A DNA stretch of 64,000 bases. Source: Chloroflexota bacterium (GTDB lineage Bacteria > Chloroflexota > Dehalococcoidia > Tepidiformales > Tepidiformaceae). Within the stretch, counting starts at the first letter, position 1. Each line of letters starts with the position of its first letter. This document shows, in pieces, positions 1 to 9,282 of the stretch. The translations under genes were made by a program, and so were the position numbers. The stretch spans positions 496,001 to 560,000 of the forward strand of contig JAPPAK010000006.1 in NCBI GenBank assembly GCA_026705605.1, read 5' to 3'. Under the pieces are notes generated by a model. It searched no databases, was not told where the DNA came from, and worked only from the letters and a program-made list of their open reading frames with translations.

Positions 1-738
1 CCCGGCTTCTCCCCACCCTGCGCCGCCACGGCCGCGCGCTCCTCCCCCGTCCCCGCCCTCGAGCGCCTCGGTCTTGAGCGCCTCCGCGCGAAGACCTCCC
101 GCGCCGCCAACTGGGCCGCCGCCCGCGGCCCCGGCCCCGTCCTCTACGCCCTCGCCCTCGAGACCCTCGCCGGACGCCGCAACCGCGAGTCCTTCGCCGA
201 GATCGCCCGCCGCCTGCCCCTCCCCGCCCTTCTCGAGGCCGCCCCCGCGGGCGCGGGTGAGGCGCGCGCGGGGGCGTTCGCCGGAGCCCTGCGCGAGGCC
301 GCGCGCGATCTCCCCCTCGTCCGCCACGGCGGCCGCCCCGCCGCCGCCCCCGAGCGCCGCCTCGATGCCCTCGGCGCTCTCGCCGCGCGCCTCTGGCCCG
401 GTCCCAGCCCCGGCTGGCCCGAGTCCCTCGCCGAGCCCGCCTCCATCCCGCGCGCCCTGCGCGCCCCCGGCATCGGCGCGGGCGCCGCCCTCGAGCTCGC
501 CGTCAACGCCGTTCTCCCCGCCGCCCTCGGCGCGCGCCTCTGGCCCGAGGGCGCCGCCCTCGATCGCTTCCGCGCCCTCCCCGCCCCCGCGCCCTACGGA
601 CAGCTCCGCTCCCTCAGCGGCTGGCTCTCCGCTGCCGAGGACGCCCCCCTCGCCCGCGCCGCCGCGCTCCAGGGCGCCCTCCAGCTCCACGCCCGCCACT
701 GCTCCCGGGGAGGCTGCGGCGCCTGCCCCTTGTCGTAG
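1..738 (+). CDS. DUF2851 family protein, 5' part missing
   Basis: The reading frame is open from base 1 to a TAG at 736-738 and has no start, so the gene begins left of the window. About 245 residues remain. The stretch KTSRAANW, the segment RRNRESFAEIARRLP, and the C-terminal QLHARHCSRGGCGACPL are characteristic of DUF2851 proteins, which typically end in a Cys-x4-Cys-x2-Cys-P element after a QG-x2-QL motif. The function of the family is unknown. It precedes leuC by 84 bases and need not share its transcript. Family assignment is from remembered motifs, not a search. Confidence 0.75.
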   Translation, partial: PGFSPPCAATAARSSPVPALERLGLERLRAKTSRAANWAAARGPGPVLYALALETLAGRRNRESFAEIARRLPLPALLEAAPAGAGEARAGAFAGALREAARDLPLVRHGGRPAAAPERRLDALGALAARLWPGPSPGWPESLAEPASIPRALRAPGIGAGAALELAVNAVLPAALGARLWPEGAALDRFRALPAPAPYGQLRSLSGWLSAAEDAPLARAAALQGALQLHARHCSRGGCGACPLS

Positions 739-822
739 GCTGCCCGACGTGCGGGATTCGCTCCGGCGGGCGACAATAGCGCCCGCGGCGCGCCCCTACC
801 CGTTCGCCGCCCGAGGGAACCG

Positions 823-2232
823 ATGCCGACGATCGCCGAGAAGATCTGGGAAGAGCACCTCGTTCGCCGGGAGGAAGGCCTTCCCGACCTCCTCTACATC
901 GACCTCCACCTCGTCCACGAAGTCACCTCCCCCCAGGCCTTCGAATCGCTGCGGCTCGCCGGACGGCCCGTCCGCCGCCCCGACCGCACCCTCGCCACCG
1001 TCGACCACAACGTTCCCACCGAGGGCCGTGAGCGCCCCTGGGACGACCCCCTCTCCATCCAGCAGGTCGAGACCCTGCGCGCCAACTGCGCCGAGTTCGA
1101 GGTGCCCTTCTACGACATCGACGACCCCCGCCAGGGCATCGTCCACGTCGTCGGCCCCGAACAGGGCCTCAGCCAGCCCGGCATGACCATCGTCTGCGGC
1201 GACAGCCACACCTCCACCCACGGCGCGCTCGGCGCCCTCGCCTTCGGCATCGGCACCTCCGAGGTCGAGCACGTCCTCGCCACCCAGACCCTCCCCCAGG
1301 CCGCCCAGAAGACGATGGCCATCGAGGTCGGCGGCGAGCTCTCCCCCGGCGTTACCGCCAAGGACGTCATCCTCACCATCATCAACACCATCGGCGTCGG
1401 CGGCGGTACCGGCCACATCGTCGAGTACCGGGGCGAGGTCATCCGCTCCCTCTCCATGGAAGGCCGCATGACCATCTGCAACATGAGCATCGAGGCGGGC
1501 GCCCGCGCCGGACTCGTCGCCCCCGACGACACGACCTTCGCCTACCTCGAAGGCCGCCCCTCCAGCCCCGCCGGCGCCGCCTGGGAGCGCGCCCTCGACC
1601 ACTGGCGCGGCCTCGCCACCGACGAGGACGCCCACTTCGACACAACCGTCGCCCTCGTCGGCGCCGACATCGAGCCCTGCGTCACCTGGGGCACGAACCC
1701 CGCCCAGAGCGTGCCCGTCTCCGGGCGCGTCCCCGATCCCGGCGACGCCCCCACCGAGGCCGCCCGCGAGCAGACCGAGCGCGCCCTCCGCTACATGGAC
1801 CTCGAGGCCGGCACCGCCCTCGCCGACGTGCCCCTCGACCGCGTCTTCATCGGCTCCTGCACGAACTCGCGCCTCGCCGATCTGCGCGACGCCGCCGCCA
1901 CCGTGCGCGGCCGCCAGGTCGCCTCCGGCGTGCGCGCCATGGTCGTGCCCGGCTCCGGACTCGTGAAGGCCGCCGCCGAGGCCGAAGGCCTCGACGAGGT
2001 CTTTCGCGCGGCCGGCTTCGAGTGGCGCGACGCGGGCTGCTCCATGTGCCTCGGCATGAACCCCGACATCCTCCTCCCCGGCGAGCGCTGCGCCTCCACC
2101 TCGAACCGCAACTTCGAGGGGCGCCAGGGCCCCGGCGGCCGTACCCACCTCGTCAGCCCCCAGATGGCCGCCGCCGCCGCCATCGCCGGCCACTTCGTCG
2201 ATATCCGCGACTGGGAGATGCGCGATGCGTAA
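823..2232 (+). CDS. leuC: 3-isopropylmalate dehydratase large subunit
   Basis: Large subunit (469 aa) of the aconitase-type isomerase that interconverts 2- and 3-isopropylmalate in leucine synthesis; it holds the 4Fe-4S cluster. The three cluster cysteines are visible: C346 in the GSCTNSR motif and C406 and C409 in CSMC. The N-terminal TVDHNVPT and [12 protein letters not shown] motifs are standard for LeuC. The length is normal for the bacterial form. leuD overlaps its end by 8 bases, so the two subunits are translationally coupled. Codons end overwhelmingly in C, as in the other plus-strand genes here. Confidence 0.97.
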   Translation: MPTIAEKIWEEHLVRREEGLPDLLYIDLHLVHEVTSPQAFESLRLAGRPVRRPDRTLATVDHNVPTEGRERPWDDPLSIQQVETLRANCAEFEVPFYDIDDPRQGIVHVVGPEQGLSQPGMTIVCGDSHTSTHGALGALAFGIGTSEVEHVLATQTLPQAAQKTMAIEVGGELSPGVTAKDVILTIINTIGVGGGTGHIVEYRGEVIRSLSMEGRMTICNMSIEAGARAGLVAPDDTTFAYLEGRPSSPAGAAWERALDHWRGLATDEDAHFDTTVALVGADIEPCVTWGTNPAQSVPVSGRVPDPGDAPTEAAREQTERALRYMDLEAGTALADVPLDRVFIGSCTNSRLADLRDAAATVRGRQVASGVRAMVVPGSGLVKAAAEAEGLDEVFRAAGFEWRDAGCSMCLGMNPDILLPGERCASTSNRNFEGRQGPGGRTHLVSPQMAAAAAIAGHFVDIRDWEMRDA

Positions 2233-2836
2233 GTACGAGACCGTTCGCAGCAAGGCCCTGCCCCTCAACCGCGCGGATGTCGACACCGACCAGATCATCC
2301 CCGCCAAGTACCTCAAGCGGATCGAGCGCAGCGGCTTCGGCCAGTTCCTCTTCGACGACTGGCGCAAGGATTCCGAATTCATCCTCAATGAGGGCGTCTT
2401 CCAGGGTTCCCGCATCCTTCTGGCGGGCGAGAACTTCGGCTGTGGCTCCTCCCGCGAGCACGCCCCCTGGGCCCTCGAGGACTACGGCTTCCGCGCCCTC
2501 ATCGCCCCCTCCTTCGCCGACATCTTCCGCAACAACTGCGCCAAGATCGGCCTCCTCACGATCACCCTCGCCCCCGAGGACGTGCAGTTCCTGATGGCGC
2601 GCGCCGAGGAGCTGCCCGAGGCCGAGACCATCGTCGACCTCGAATCCCAGACCGTCGCCACCGCCGACGGATCCTTCGTGCGCTCCTTCGAGATCGACCC
2701 GGCGGTAAAGCGAAACCTGATCGAGGGCCTCGACGCCATCGGGCTCACGCTGGAGCACGAGGACGAGATCGCCGCCTTCGAGGCGGACCGGCCCGACCGC
2801 TACCCCTCCACCGCTTCCGCCGAGCCGCCGGCGTGA
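2225..2836 (+). CDS. leuD: 3-isopropylmalate dehydratase small subunit
   Basis: Small subunit (203 aa) carrying the swivel domain of isopropylmalate isomerase. [14 protein letters not shown] near residue 20 and the [14 protein letters not shown] motif near residue 75 are diagnostic of LeuD. It starts inside the end of leuC (ATG at 2225) and its TGA overlaps the GTG of the next small gene, so leuC, leuD and the small protein form one transcript. The tail after about residue 185 is rich in acidic residues and Ala and looks less conserved. Confidence 0.96.
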   Translation: MRKYETVRSKALPLNRADVDTDQIIPAKYLKRIERSGFGQFLFDDWRKDSEFILNEGVFQGSRILLAGENFGCGSSREHAPWALEDYGFRALIAPSFADIFRNNCAKIGLLTITLAPEDVQFLMARAEELPEAETIVDLESQTVATADGSFVRSFEIDPAVKRNLIEGLDAIGLTLEHEDEIAAFEADRPDRYPSTASAEPPA

Positions 2837-2994
2837 GCGGCGGCAGCCGTCCCGGCCCCGCCCGGCGCTGGCGCAACTGGTACCACTCCACCCTCGAAAC
2901 CATGGAGCGCACCCGCATCGCCGCGGGCAACCACTGGTACAAGATTCGACACATCGAGGGCTGCTGCGGGAACCACGGCCAGCCGGGCTGCTGA
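2833..2994 (+). CDS. Small Cys-rich protein of unknown function
   Basis: A 53-residue frame starts with GTG overlapping the leuD stop (GTGA) and ends with TGA at 2992-2994. The protein is basic at its N-terminus (PARRWRNW), has a central helix-like segment, and ends in [15 protein letters not shown], so it has two CC pairs plus a His. That spacing could bind a metal or an iron-sulfur cluster, but I do not recognise the family with confidence. The four-base overlap and C-biased codons that continue the leuD pattern argue that it is real. It ends 57 bases before aat. Confidence 0.6.
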   Translation: MSGGSRPGPARRWRNWYHSTLETMERTRIAAGNHWYKIRHIEGCCGNHGQPGC

Positions 2995-3051
2995 AAGCCG
3001 GCGTCGCCGTCCGGTGCGGACGGCCCCGGGAACGAGGCAAGCTAGGCCCCC

Positions 3052-3738
3052 ATGTCTTCCCCGCCTGTTGTGGAGCTCCACGTCCACACGCGGCTCCCGC
3101 CCCAACCCCTCCCGCCGAACCGCTTCCGCTTCCCCGACCCCCGCAACGCGCCCCCCAGCGGCTTCGTCGCCGCCGGCGGCAACCTCGCCCCCGAGACGAT
3201 CGTGGGGGCTTACCGCGCCGGCCTCTTCCCCTGGCCGCACGACGGCGTCGATACCCTCTGGTGGTCCCCCGACCCCCGCGCCATCCTTCCCCCCGAGCGC
3301 TTTCACGTCTCCCGCCGCCTTGCCCGCCGCGTCCGCCAGGGCCGCTTCCGCGTCACCCTCGATGCCGCCTTCGCCCAGGTCATCGCCGCCTGCGCCGTCC
3401 GTCCCGAGGGCACCTGGATCACGCCCGGCATCATGCGCGCCTACCTGCGCCTCCACACCCTCGGGTGGGCCCACAGCGTCGAGGTCTGGAACCCGGACGG
3501 CGCGCTCGTGGGCGGCCTCTACGGACTTCGCGTGGGCGCCCTCTTCGGGGCCGAGTCGATGTTCCACCGGGCCACCGACGCCTCCAAGGTCGCCCTCCTC
3601 GCCCTCTGCCAGTTCGCCCCCCGCGACGGCATCGCCCTCATCGACGTGCAGCTCCCCACGCCCCACCTCGCCTCCCTCGGCGCCGTGGCCATCCCCCGCG
3701 ACGCCTACCTCCGCAATATCGCCGCCGCGGGCCTCTGA
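3052..3738 (+). CDS. aat: Leucyl/phenylalanyl-tRNA-protein transferase
   Basis: Transfers Leu or Phe from aminoacyl-tRNA to proteins with N-terminal Arg or Lys, marking them for the ClpS/ClpAP N-degron route. The 228-residue protein carries the family signature: [43 protein letters not shown], then [28 protein letters not shown] and [16 protein letters not shown]. The ATG at 3052 gives a normal N-terminus. It lies within the leucine cluster, between the small Cys protein and leuB; leuB has its own leaderless promoter immediately after the aat stop. Confidence 0.95.
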   Translation: MSSPPVVELHVHTRLPPQPLPPNRFRFPDPRNAPPSGFVAAGGNLAPETIVGAYRAGLFPWPHDGVDTLWWSPDPRAILPPERFHVSRRLARRVRQGRFRVTLDAAFAQVIAACAVRPEGTWITPGIMRAYLRLHTLGWAHSVEVWNPDGALVGGLYGLRVGALFGAESMFHRATDASKVALLALCQFAPRDGIALIDVQLPTPHLASLGAVAIPRDAYLRNIAAAGL

Positions 3739-3751
3739 ACAGGCGAACCGG

Positions 3752-3757
3752 TACACT
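3752..3757 (+). promoter_or_regulatory. -10 box of leuB, leaderless
   Basis: TACACT lies exactly 6 bases upstream of the leuB ATG (3764), so the transcript should start at or next to the start codon. No ribosome binding site is present in the intervening CGAAGC. Confidence 0.6.
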
Positions 3758-3763
3758 CGAAGC

Positions 3764-4858
3764 ATGCCTGCCTACCCGATTCTCCTTGCACCCGGAGACG
3801 GCATCGGCCCCGAGGTTCTCGAAGAAGGACTGAAGGTGCTCAACGCCGTCGAGCGCCGCTTTGGTCACGAGTTCCAGTACGAGAACGCCCTCGTCGGCGG
3901 TGCCGCCATCGACGAGTACGGCATCGCCCTGCGCGATGACACCCTCGATGCCGCCTCCCGTTCCCGGGCCGTTCTGTTCGGCGCTGTCGGCGGGCCCAAG
4001 TGGGACGATCCCCAGGCCTCAGTCCGTCCCGAGCAGGCCATCCTCGGCCTGCGGAAGGGCCTCGGCCTCTTTGCCAACATCCGCCCCGTGCGCGTCAACC
4101 CCCTCCTCCTCGCCGACAGCTCCATCAAGTCGGAGGTCCTCGAAGGCGTCGACATGGTCGTCATCCGCGAGCTCACCGGCGGCATCTACTTCGGCAAGCC
4201 CCAGAAGCGCTGGGAGAACACCCGTGGCCGCCAGGCGGTCGACACCATGCGCTACAGCGAACGCGAGATCGAACGCATCCTCCGCACCGGTTTCGAGCTC
4301 GCCCGCGGGCGGCGCGGCAAGCTCACCAGCGTCGACAAGGCCAACGTCCTCGATACCAGCCGCCTCTGGCGCGAGATTGCCACCGAGCTCGCGGCCGAGT
4401 ACCGCGATGTCGAGCTCGAGCACGTCCTCGTCGACGCCTGCGCCATGCACCTCATCACCCACCCCGCCACCTTCGACGTCATCGTCACCGGCAACATGTT
4501 CGGCGACATCCTCACCGACGAGGCCTCCGTCCTTGCCGGCTCCATGGGCATGCTCCCTTCCGCCAGCCTCGGACGCCGCCGTCGCAACGGCACCGGCATC
4601 GGTATGTACGAGCCCATCCACGGCACTGCTCCCGACATTGCCGGTCAGGGCATCGCCAATCCCCTCGCCATGATTCTCAGCGTCGCCCTCATGCTGCGGC
4701 ACTCCCTCGCCCTTGAGGAGGAAGCCGCCGCCATCGAGGAGGCCGTCGACGGGGTCCTCGCCGAGGGCTACCGCACCGCCGACATCGAGTCCGGGAGCGG
4801 CTCAACCGTGGATACCACCCGCATGGGCACGCTCGTCGCCGAGCGCCTTGCCACGTGA
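3764..4858 (+). CDS. leuB: 3-isopropylmalate dehydrogenase
   Basis: NAD-dependent oxidative decarboxylation of 3-isopropylmalate in leucine synthesis; 364 aa. The start is ATG 3764 ([18 protein letters not shown]); the frame is open further upstream but that part is noise over aat. Visible landmarks are GDGIGPEV at the N-terminus, the substrate-arginine region [27 protein letters not shown], the metal-site segment [13 protein letters not shown], and [12 protein letters not shown] followed by [19 protein letters not shown] box 6 bases before the ATG suggests it is also transcribed independently of leuCD. leuA is not in the window. Confidence 0.97.
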   Translation: MPAYPILLAPGDGIGPEVLEEGLKVLNAVERRFGHEFQYENALVGGAAIDEYGIALRDDTLDAASRSRAVLFGAVGGPKWDDPQASVRPEQAILGLRKGLGLFANIRPVRVNPLLLADSSIKSEVLEGVDMVVIRELTGGIYFGKPQKRWENTRGRQAVDTMRYSEREIERILRTGFELARGRRGKLTSVDKANVLDTSRLWREIATELAAEYRDVELEHVLVDACAMHLITHPATFDVIVTGNMFGDILTDEASVLAGSMGMLPSASLGRRRRNGTGIGMYEPIHGTAPDIAGQGIANPLAMILSVALMLRHSLALEEEAAAIEEAVDGVLAEGYRTADIESGSGSTVDTTRMGTLVAERLAT

Positions 4859-4967
4859 TCGAACGTAACGCCACGCCCCTTGCCGAATTGGTAGGATAGG
4901 GCGCTGTTTCACTCATCCACCGGCGCGCACCCGCGCCGCGGCACCCCGCCGTGAGAGAGAGGTTTCT

Positions 4968-6131
4968 GTGACCACGACCGAGATCCAGCGCGGCCTTGAA
5001 GGCGTAAACGTCGCCGCCACCAAGCTTTGCACCATCGACGGTCAGAAAGGCCAGCTCATCTACGCCGGCTACGACATCTACGACCTCGCCGAGCACGCCT
5101 CCTTCGAAGAGACCGCCTACCTCCTCTGGAACCTCGATCTCCCCACCAGCAAGCAGCTCAGTGACCTGAACGCGCTCCTCATCGAGGAACGCCCCCTCTC
5201 CGACCTCAACCGCACGCTCATCCACGAGCTCGCCGGCAAGTGCCTTCCCATGCGCGGCCTGGAGATCTGCGTGACCGCCCTTGGCGCCCTTGACCCCAGG
5301 GCCAGCGATTTCTCGCAGGAGCAGCTCAAGTGGACGGCTGCGCGCCTCACGGCCCGCATGCCCTCGGTCGTTGCCGCCTTCCACCGCCAGCGACAGGGCC
5401 TCGACATCCTTGCTCCCCGCGACGACCTCGGCCACGCCGCGAACTTCCTCTACACCCTCACCGGCGAGGAACCGTCCGAGCTCCAGGCCAAGGTCTTCGA
5501 CGTCGCCATGACCCTCCACGCCGAGCACGAGATGAACGCGTCAACGTTCTCGGCAATTGTCACCGCCTCCACCATGAGCGACATGTACTCCGCCATCGCC
5601 TCCGCCATCGGCACCCTCAAGGGGCCCCTCCACGGAGGCGCCAACAGCGCGGTCTTCGAAATGCTCGAGGAAATCGGCGACGAGTCGAACATCGAGAGCC
5701 ACATCGAAGCGATGCTCTCCCGCGGCGAGCGCGTTATGGGCATCGGCCACCGCGTCTACAAGACCACCGATCCCCGCGCCATCATCCTTGAGGAGCTCGG
5801 CGAACAGCTCGCCGAGACCTCCCCCGACCGCAAGTACTTCGACCTCTCCCGCAAGGTGCGCGACTACCTCGCCGAGCGCCTCAGCGGTCGTCCCCTCTAC
5901 CCCAACGTCGACTTCTTCAGCGCCTCCGTCTACCGGATGCTCGGCATCCCCCACGACCTCTACACGCCCATCTTCGCCGTCGCCCGCATCGCCGGCTGGA
6001 GCGCCCACCTGCTCGAGCAGTACGCCGACAACCGGCTCGTGCGGCCAAACGCCGTGTACGCCGGTGAGAAGTTCCGCGCCTACGAACCGATCGAGGCCCG
6101 TGGTCAGGGCGAGAGCTCTACTCCTCGCTGA
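4968..6131 (+). CDS. gltA: Citrate synthase
   Basis: Condenses acetyl-CoA and oxaloacetate to citrate. The 387-residue length is that of the short bacterial/archaeal citrate synthase type. Catalytic residues are in place: H222 (PLHGGANSAVF), H261 (GIGHRVYK) and D315 (NVDFFSASVY), with RPNAVYAGE near the C-terminus. The start is GTG 4968 behind GAGAGAGG. A TAGGAT sequence about 70 bases upstream could be a -10 box. Its last 14 bases overlap the end of the convergent flavin reductase-like gene. A 2-methylcitrate synthase role cannot be excluded from sequence alone, but no prp genes are nearby. Confidence 0.93.
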   Translation: MTTTEIQRGLEGVNVAATKLCTIDGQKGQLIYAGYDIYDLAEHASFEETAYLLWNLDLPTSKQLSDLNALLIEERPLSDLNRTLIHELAGKCLPMRGLEICVTALGALDPRASDFSQEQLKWTAARLTARMPSVVAAFHRQRQGLDILAPRDDLGHAANFLYTLTGEEPSELQAKVFDVAMTLHAEHEMNASTFSAIVTASTMSDMYSAIASAIGTLKGPLHGGANSAVFEMLEEIGDESNIESHIEAMLSRGERVMGIGHRVYKTTDPRAIILEELGEQLAETSPDRKYFDLSRKVRDYLAERLSGRPLYPNVDFFSASVYRMLGIPHDLYTPIFAVARIAGWSAHLLEQYADNRLVRPNAVYAGEKFRAYEPIEARGQGESSTPR

Positions 6132-6807
6132 CCATCTCCTCGTAGCCCTCGTCGCCTTCCTGCTCGCGCAGCTCGGCTTCCTGCGCCTCCATCTCCTCGC
6201 GCTCTTCGCGCTGCTCGGCGCTCTCTTCCATCAGGCCGCCCTGCGCGTCCACCTCGAACTCCGCCTCCCGCGCCTCCCGAACCTGCGCGTACCAGCTCCC
6301 GCCCAGGAAGGTGAGCGGGCTGAAGTTCCGCTCCTCCAGCAGCCAGCGCTCGGCGTAGGCCTCGTCCAGCGCCTGCACCGCCACCACTTCGCCCACGAAC
6401 AGGACGTGGTCGCCCGTTGGGATCACGTCCCGCAGGCCGCACTCGATCCACGCCAGGCAGCCCTCCAGCAGGGGCGCGTCCACGCGCAGCGCCGTGAACG
6501 CATCCAGCTTGCTGCCTTCGACCTTGTTCTCGTCGACGCCCGAGCGGCTTCCGAAGTACGCCGTCTCCCGCAGGAGTTCCGGGCCGGGGATGTTGAGCGC
6601 GAACTCCTCGCTGAAGCGGATCATGTCCGCTGTGTGCCGGATCGGGTGCAGAACCACCCCCACCATCGGCGGCGACATCGAGAGTGGCGCCGTCCAGGCC
6701 ACCGGGGCGGCATTCGCCTCGCTTCGCCAGCTCGCGGTCACGATGCTGACCGGCCCGGGATTCAGCAGTCTCCGGGCATCCGTGGGATCGTAGACGCGAC
6801 GCCCCAC
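6118..6807 (-). CDS. Flavin reductase-like domain protein
   Basis: The first about 170 residues form a flavin reductase-like (flavoredoxin type) FMN-binding domain: NPGPVSIVTASW, NAAPVAWTAPLSMSPPMVGVVLHP, and FALNIPGPELL. Such proteins bind FMN and reduce flavin or act on small substrates; the substrate here is unknown. Residues after about 185 form an extremely Glu-rich tail, probably disordered. The start is GTG with AGGAG 8 bases upstream. It lies downstream of the XRE regulator and may be co-transcribed with it. It converges on citrate synthase with a 14-base overlap. Confidence 0.85.
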   Translation of the reverse strand: MGRRVYDPTDARRLLNPGPVSIVTASWRSEANAAPVAWTAPLSMSPPMVGVVLHPIRHTADMIRFSEEFALNIPGPELLRETAYFGSRSGVDENKVEGSKLDAFTALRVDAPLLEGCLAWIECGLRDVIPTGDHVLFVGEVVAVQALDEAYAERWLLEERNFSPLTFLGGSWYAQVREAREAEFEVDAQGGLMEESAEQREEREEMEAQEAELREQEGDEGYEEMVSEE

Positions 6808-6864
6808 CGCGCTGCTCCTGGTTTTGGTCTCGGCCCCCGCCTCATGCCGGGGCGTGCGGCTATG

Positions 6865-7251
6865 TTAGCTGCCGCCGACCAGTTCCAACCCCTGCTCGCG
6901 CTCCTGCGCGTTCCGCCAGCGGACGAACTCCCAGTACTCGAGCAGCTCCTCAATGTCCTGCGGCCGCTTCTCCAGCTCGTTCGCCAGGTTCGCGATCCGG
7001 CTGTCGCGCACGTACAGCACCTCGTCGATCGCGCTCAGGAAGTAGTGCAGGGGGCGGTTCAGGATGCGCGCCACGTTCAGCAGCATGTCGATGCCCACTG
7101 CCCGCTGCCCGGCCTCGTAGAGGCTGATGGCGCTCTGCGTCGTGTTCAGCAGCTGCGCCAGTCGCACCTGGCTCAGGCCCGCGTCCTTGCGAGCTTGCCG
7201 AATGCGATTGCCCAGTACTGCGGAAGTGAGGTCTTTTCCGTTTTCGGTCAC
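6865..7251 (-). CDS. XRE-family helix-turn-helix regulator
   Basis: A 128-residue DNA-binding protein. Residues about 15-70 form a Cro/CI-type HTH (RIRQARKDAGLSQVRLAQLL, then TTQSAISLYEAGQ). The C-terminal half is helical and ends in LLEYWEFVRWRNAQE, probably for oligomerisation. The start is GTG 7251. Upstream, on the same strand, is a good sigma-70 promoter with a palindrome between -35 and -10, which points to autorepression. The flavin reductase-like gene follows 57 bases downstream and is the likeliest co-regulated target. The ligand or signal is unknown. Confidence 0.9.
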   Translation of the reverse strand: MTENGKDLTSAVLGNRIRQARKDAGLSQVRLAQLLNTTQSAISLYEAGQRAVGIDMLLNVARILNRPLHYFLSAIDEVLYVRDSRIANLANELEKRPQDIEELLEYWEFVRWRNAQEREQGLELVGGS

Positions 7252-7328
7252 TGTCGCTCACCGTCGTCCCTCGGCCTGCGTGAGGCCTCCCGGCCATTCG
7301 CCGTGAGGGGTAGAGAAGATTGTGAAAT

Positions 7329-7356
7329 AGGGTACAAAGAGCTTCTGTACTGTCAA
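7329..7356 (-). promoter_or_regulatory. Promoter and palindromic operator of the XRE gene
   Basis: On the minus strand TTGACA (7351-7356) and TACCCT (7329-7334) are separated by 16 bases, a good sigma-70 promoter. The spacer is filled by a GTACA-N9-TGTAC palindrome (7332-7350). Bound protein there would block RNA polymerase, so autorepression by the XRE protein is the simplest reading. The 5' leader would be about 70 bases. Confidence 0.7.
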
Positions 7357-7384
7357 CCCCCAGGAGACAGGAGACCTGTCCGGA

Positions 7385-8113
7385 TCAGCGTCCGTACTCA
7401 AGCCGCTCGGCGAGCGCCCGGGGCAGTCCCGTCTCCTCCATCCGCCGCTGCGTCTCTCCGATGTCGTAGGGAACGCGGTCATGCGTGACGGTGCCCGCCT
7501 CCGTGTCGACCAGCGCGTACGAAGAGCGCGGGTCGCCATCCCGCGGCTGCCCCACCGACCCTGGATTCACGCACGCCAACCCCTCCCCGAGCGCGACCGC
7601 CTCCCCCGGTACCGGCGTCTCCCCCTCCACCCCCGCCGTCCCCCGGCGCACCAGCAGCGGGACATGCGTGTGTCCCACGGCGCTGTACGGCGTTTCCTGC
7701 AGCGCGAAGTGCCCCTCCGCCGCCTCTTCCGTGATCAGGTACTCCCACAGCGGCTGGCGCAGCGTTCCGTGCGCGAGGCTCCAGTCCCCCTCTCGTACTA
7801 CCTCTCCCAGCGCGGCGAGGGTGGCGGTCGCCTCCGGCTCCAGCTGCGCGCGTGTCCACTCCGCCGCCTCCGCCGCCAGCGAGTTGAACCATTCCGTCCC
7901 GATCGCCCCCGTTGCCGCTGCGTCGTGGTTCCCCAGCACCGAGACCGCCCCCACCTCCACCAGCCGCGCGACCACGCCGTTTGGGTCCGGCCCGTACCCC
8001 ACCGTGTCCCCCAGGTTCCAGATGGCCTCGACCCCGCGCCCCTCCGCATCCGCCAGCACTGCCTCCAGCGCAACGAGGTTTGCGTGCACGTCCGAGAGAA
8101 GGGCGACTCGCAC
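7385..8113 (-). CDS. Metallophosphoesterase (YfcE/MJ0936-like)
   Basis: A 242-residue calcineurin-like phosphoesterase. Metal-binding blocks are visible: LLSDVHANLVAL near the N-terminus (D and H), NLGDTVGYGPDP (GD), VLGNHDAA (GNHD), LAHGT, and VGHTHVPL (GHTH), followed by CVNPGSVGQPRDG. This combination is typical of bacterial two-metal phosphodiesterases; the natural substrate is unknown. The start is placed at GTG 8113, behind GGGGGAG. The frame is open further upstream, but that part has no family similarity. It is divergent from tsaE with 59 bases between them. Confidence 0.88.
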   Translation of the reverse strand: MRVALLSDVHANLVALEAVLADAEGRGVEAIWNLGDTVGYGPDPNGVVARLVEVGAVSVLGNHDAAATGAIGTEWFNSLAAEAAEWTRAQLEPEATATLAALGEVVREGDWSLAHGTLRQPLWEYLITEEAAEGHFALQETPYSAVGHTHVPLLVRRGTAGVEGETPVPGEAVALGEGLACVNPGSVGQPRDGDPRSSYALVDTEAGTVTHDRVPYDIGETQRRMEETGLPRALAERLEYGR

Positions 8114-8157
8114 GACTTTCTCCCCCTTGCGGCATGGGGCGCAACAACGCCCCTCCC

Positions 8158-8163
8158 TATACT
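8158..8163 (+). promoter_or_regulatory. -10 box of tsaE
   Basis: TATACT sits 9 bases before the tsaE ATG (8173). The transcript should begin within about 2 bases of the start codon, so it is nearly leaderless. This is the only promoter-like element in the tsaE-tsaB-ndk run. Confidence 0.55.
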
Positions 8164-8172
8164 GGACCAGCG

Positions 8173-8643
8173 ATGACCGCCGCCGTCGAGACAACCCTCA
8201 CGACCAGCAGCGAGGATGCCACCCGCGCCCTCGGCGAGCGCCTCGGGGCGGGCCTCCGCGCGGGCGATGTCGTCCTCCTCAGCGGCGACCTCGGCACCGG
8301 CAAGACGCGCCTCGCACAGGGGATCGGCCGAGGCCTCGAATGCCCCGGCCCCGTGACCAGTCCCACCTTCGTCCTCGTGAACACGCACGTCGGCCGCGAG
8401 CGCCTCTTCCACGCCGACCTCTACCGCATCGCCGGCGCCGCCGACCTCTCCGAGCTTGGCCTCTGGGACGAAGCAGAGCGCGGTGTACTCGTCGTCGAGT
8501 GGCCGGATCGCGCCGAGGGCCACCTCCCCACCGCCACCCTCACCGTGGAGATAGCAACCGGCGATGGGGACGAACGCAGCTTCCGCCTCCGCGCCGGCGA
8601 TGCCCGGGGCCGCGAGCTGCTCGCCTCCCTGGAGCTGGCGTGA
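8173..8643 (+). CDS. tsaE: tRNA t6A synthesis ATPase TsaE
   Basis: P-loop ATPase that supports the TsaB-TsaD complex making N6-threonylcarbamoyladenosine at position 37 of ANN-decoding tRNAs; 156 aa. The Walker A motif is GDLGTGKTRLAQGI, followed by the family marks VTSPTFVLVN, FHADLYRI and the LVVEWPDR segment. ATG 8173 was chosen because upstream sequence in the frame lies over the divergent gene and has no similarity. tsaB follows with a GTGA overlap, a common tsaE-tsaB arrangement. tsaD is not in this window. Confidence 0.93.
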   Translation: MTAAVETTLTTSSEDATRALGERLGAGLRAGDVVLLSGDLGTGKTRLAQGIGRGLECPGPVTSPTFVLVNTHVGRERLFHADLYRIAGAADLSELGLWDEAERGVLVVEWPDRAEGHLPTATLTVEIATGDGDERSFRLRAGDARGRELLASLELA

Positions 8644-9278
8644 GCGCCGTCCTCGCCATCGACACCGCCTCCCCCGCCTTCGCCCTCGCCTTTGACGAGG
8701 GCCCCGGTCGGGAACCACGCGTCGTCGAGAGTGCTGACGACTTCACCCACGCCTCCCTCCTCGCGGCCGTCGAGGAGCACCTGCGGGGCGCCTCCCTCGC
8801 CGCTGTCGTGGCCGTGTGCGGTCCCGGCAGCTACTCGGGGTTGCGTGCGGGGATCGCCACCGCCCAGGGACTCGCCCTCGCCCAGGGCTGCGATCTCGCG
8901 GGTATCTCCACCCTCGAGGCCGTCGCCGCCGCTTGCGAAGGCGACACCGATGCGCCCCTCCTCACCGCCGTCCACCCTGCCGGTCGCGGTGAGCTTGCCG
9001 TCCAGGACTTTCGCGGCCTCGCCCACGACGGCCCCATGCGCATCGTCGCCCCCGACGACCTCCGCGGTGCCACGCTTGCCGGCGAGGGCGCCGGTGCCCT
9101 CGGAGGCCGCGAGGTGCTTCCTCGTGACCGCGCCGTCGCGGCCCTGGCGCGCTTCCGCGCCGGCGCCCTCGAGCCCGTCGCGGAGCTGACCGCCATCTAC
9201 CTTCGCGACCCCAACATCACCGCCCCGCGCCGCCCCTTCGGCTCCGCTGGCGCGCAGGACCGTCTGCCAGCACGATAG
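8640..9278 (+). CDS. tsaB: tRNA t6A synthesis protein TsaB
   Basis: A 212-residue ASKHA-fold scaffold that pairs with TsaD in t6A synthesis. The N-terminal VLAIDTASPAFALAF and the GPGSYSGLRAGIATAQGLA motif are diagnostic. GTG 8640 overlaps the tsaE stop. TsaB lacks catalytic activity itself. The C-terminal tail (AIYLRDPNITAPR) matches the usual end of the family, with a short extension. ndk follows 4 bases later. Confidence 0.92.
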   Translation: MSAVLAIDTASPAFALAFDEGPGREPRVVESADDFTHASLLAAVEEHLRGASLAAVVAVCGPGSYSGLRAGIATAQGLALAQGCDLAGISTLEAVAAACEGDTDAPLLTAVHPAGRGELAVQDFRGLAHDGPMRIVAPDDLRGATLAGEGAGALGGREVLPRDRAVAALARFRAGALEPVAELTAIYLRDPNITAPRRPFGSAGAQDRLPAR

Positions 9279-9282
9279 CCGC

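Noticed and set aside
796-2415. Long minus-strand open frame of 539 codons opposite leuC
   Set aside because: It mirrors leuC codon structure, has Gly/Ala/Val-rich low-complexity text and no motifs. Such shadows occur opposite most plus-strand genes here because C-ending codons avoid stops on the other strand.
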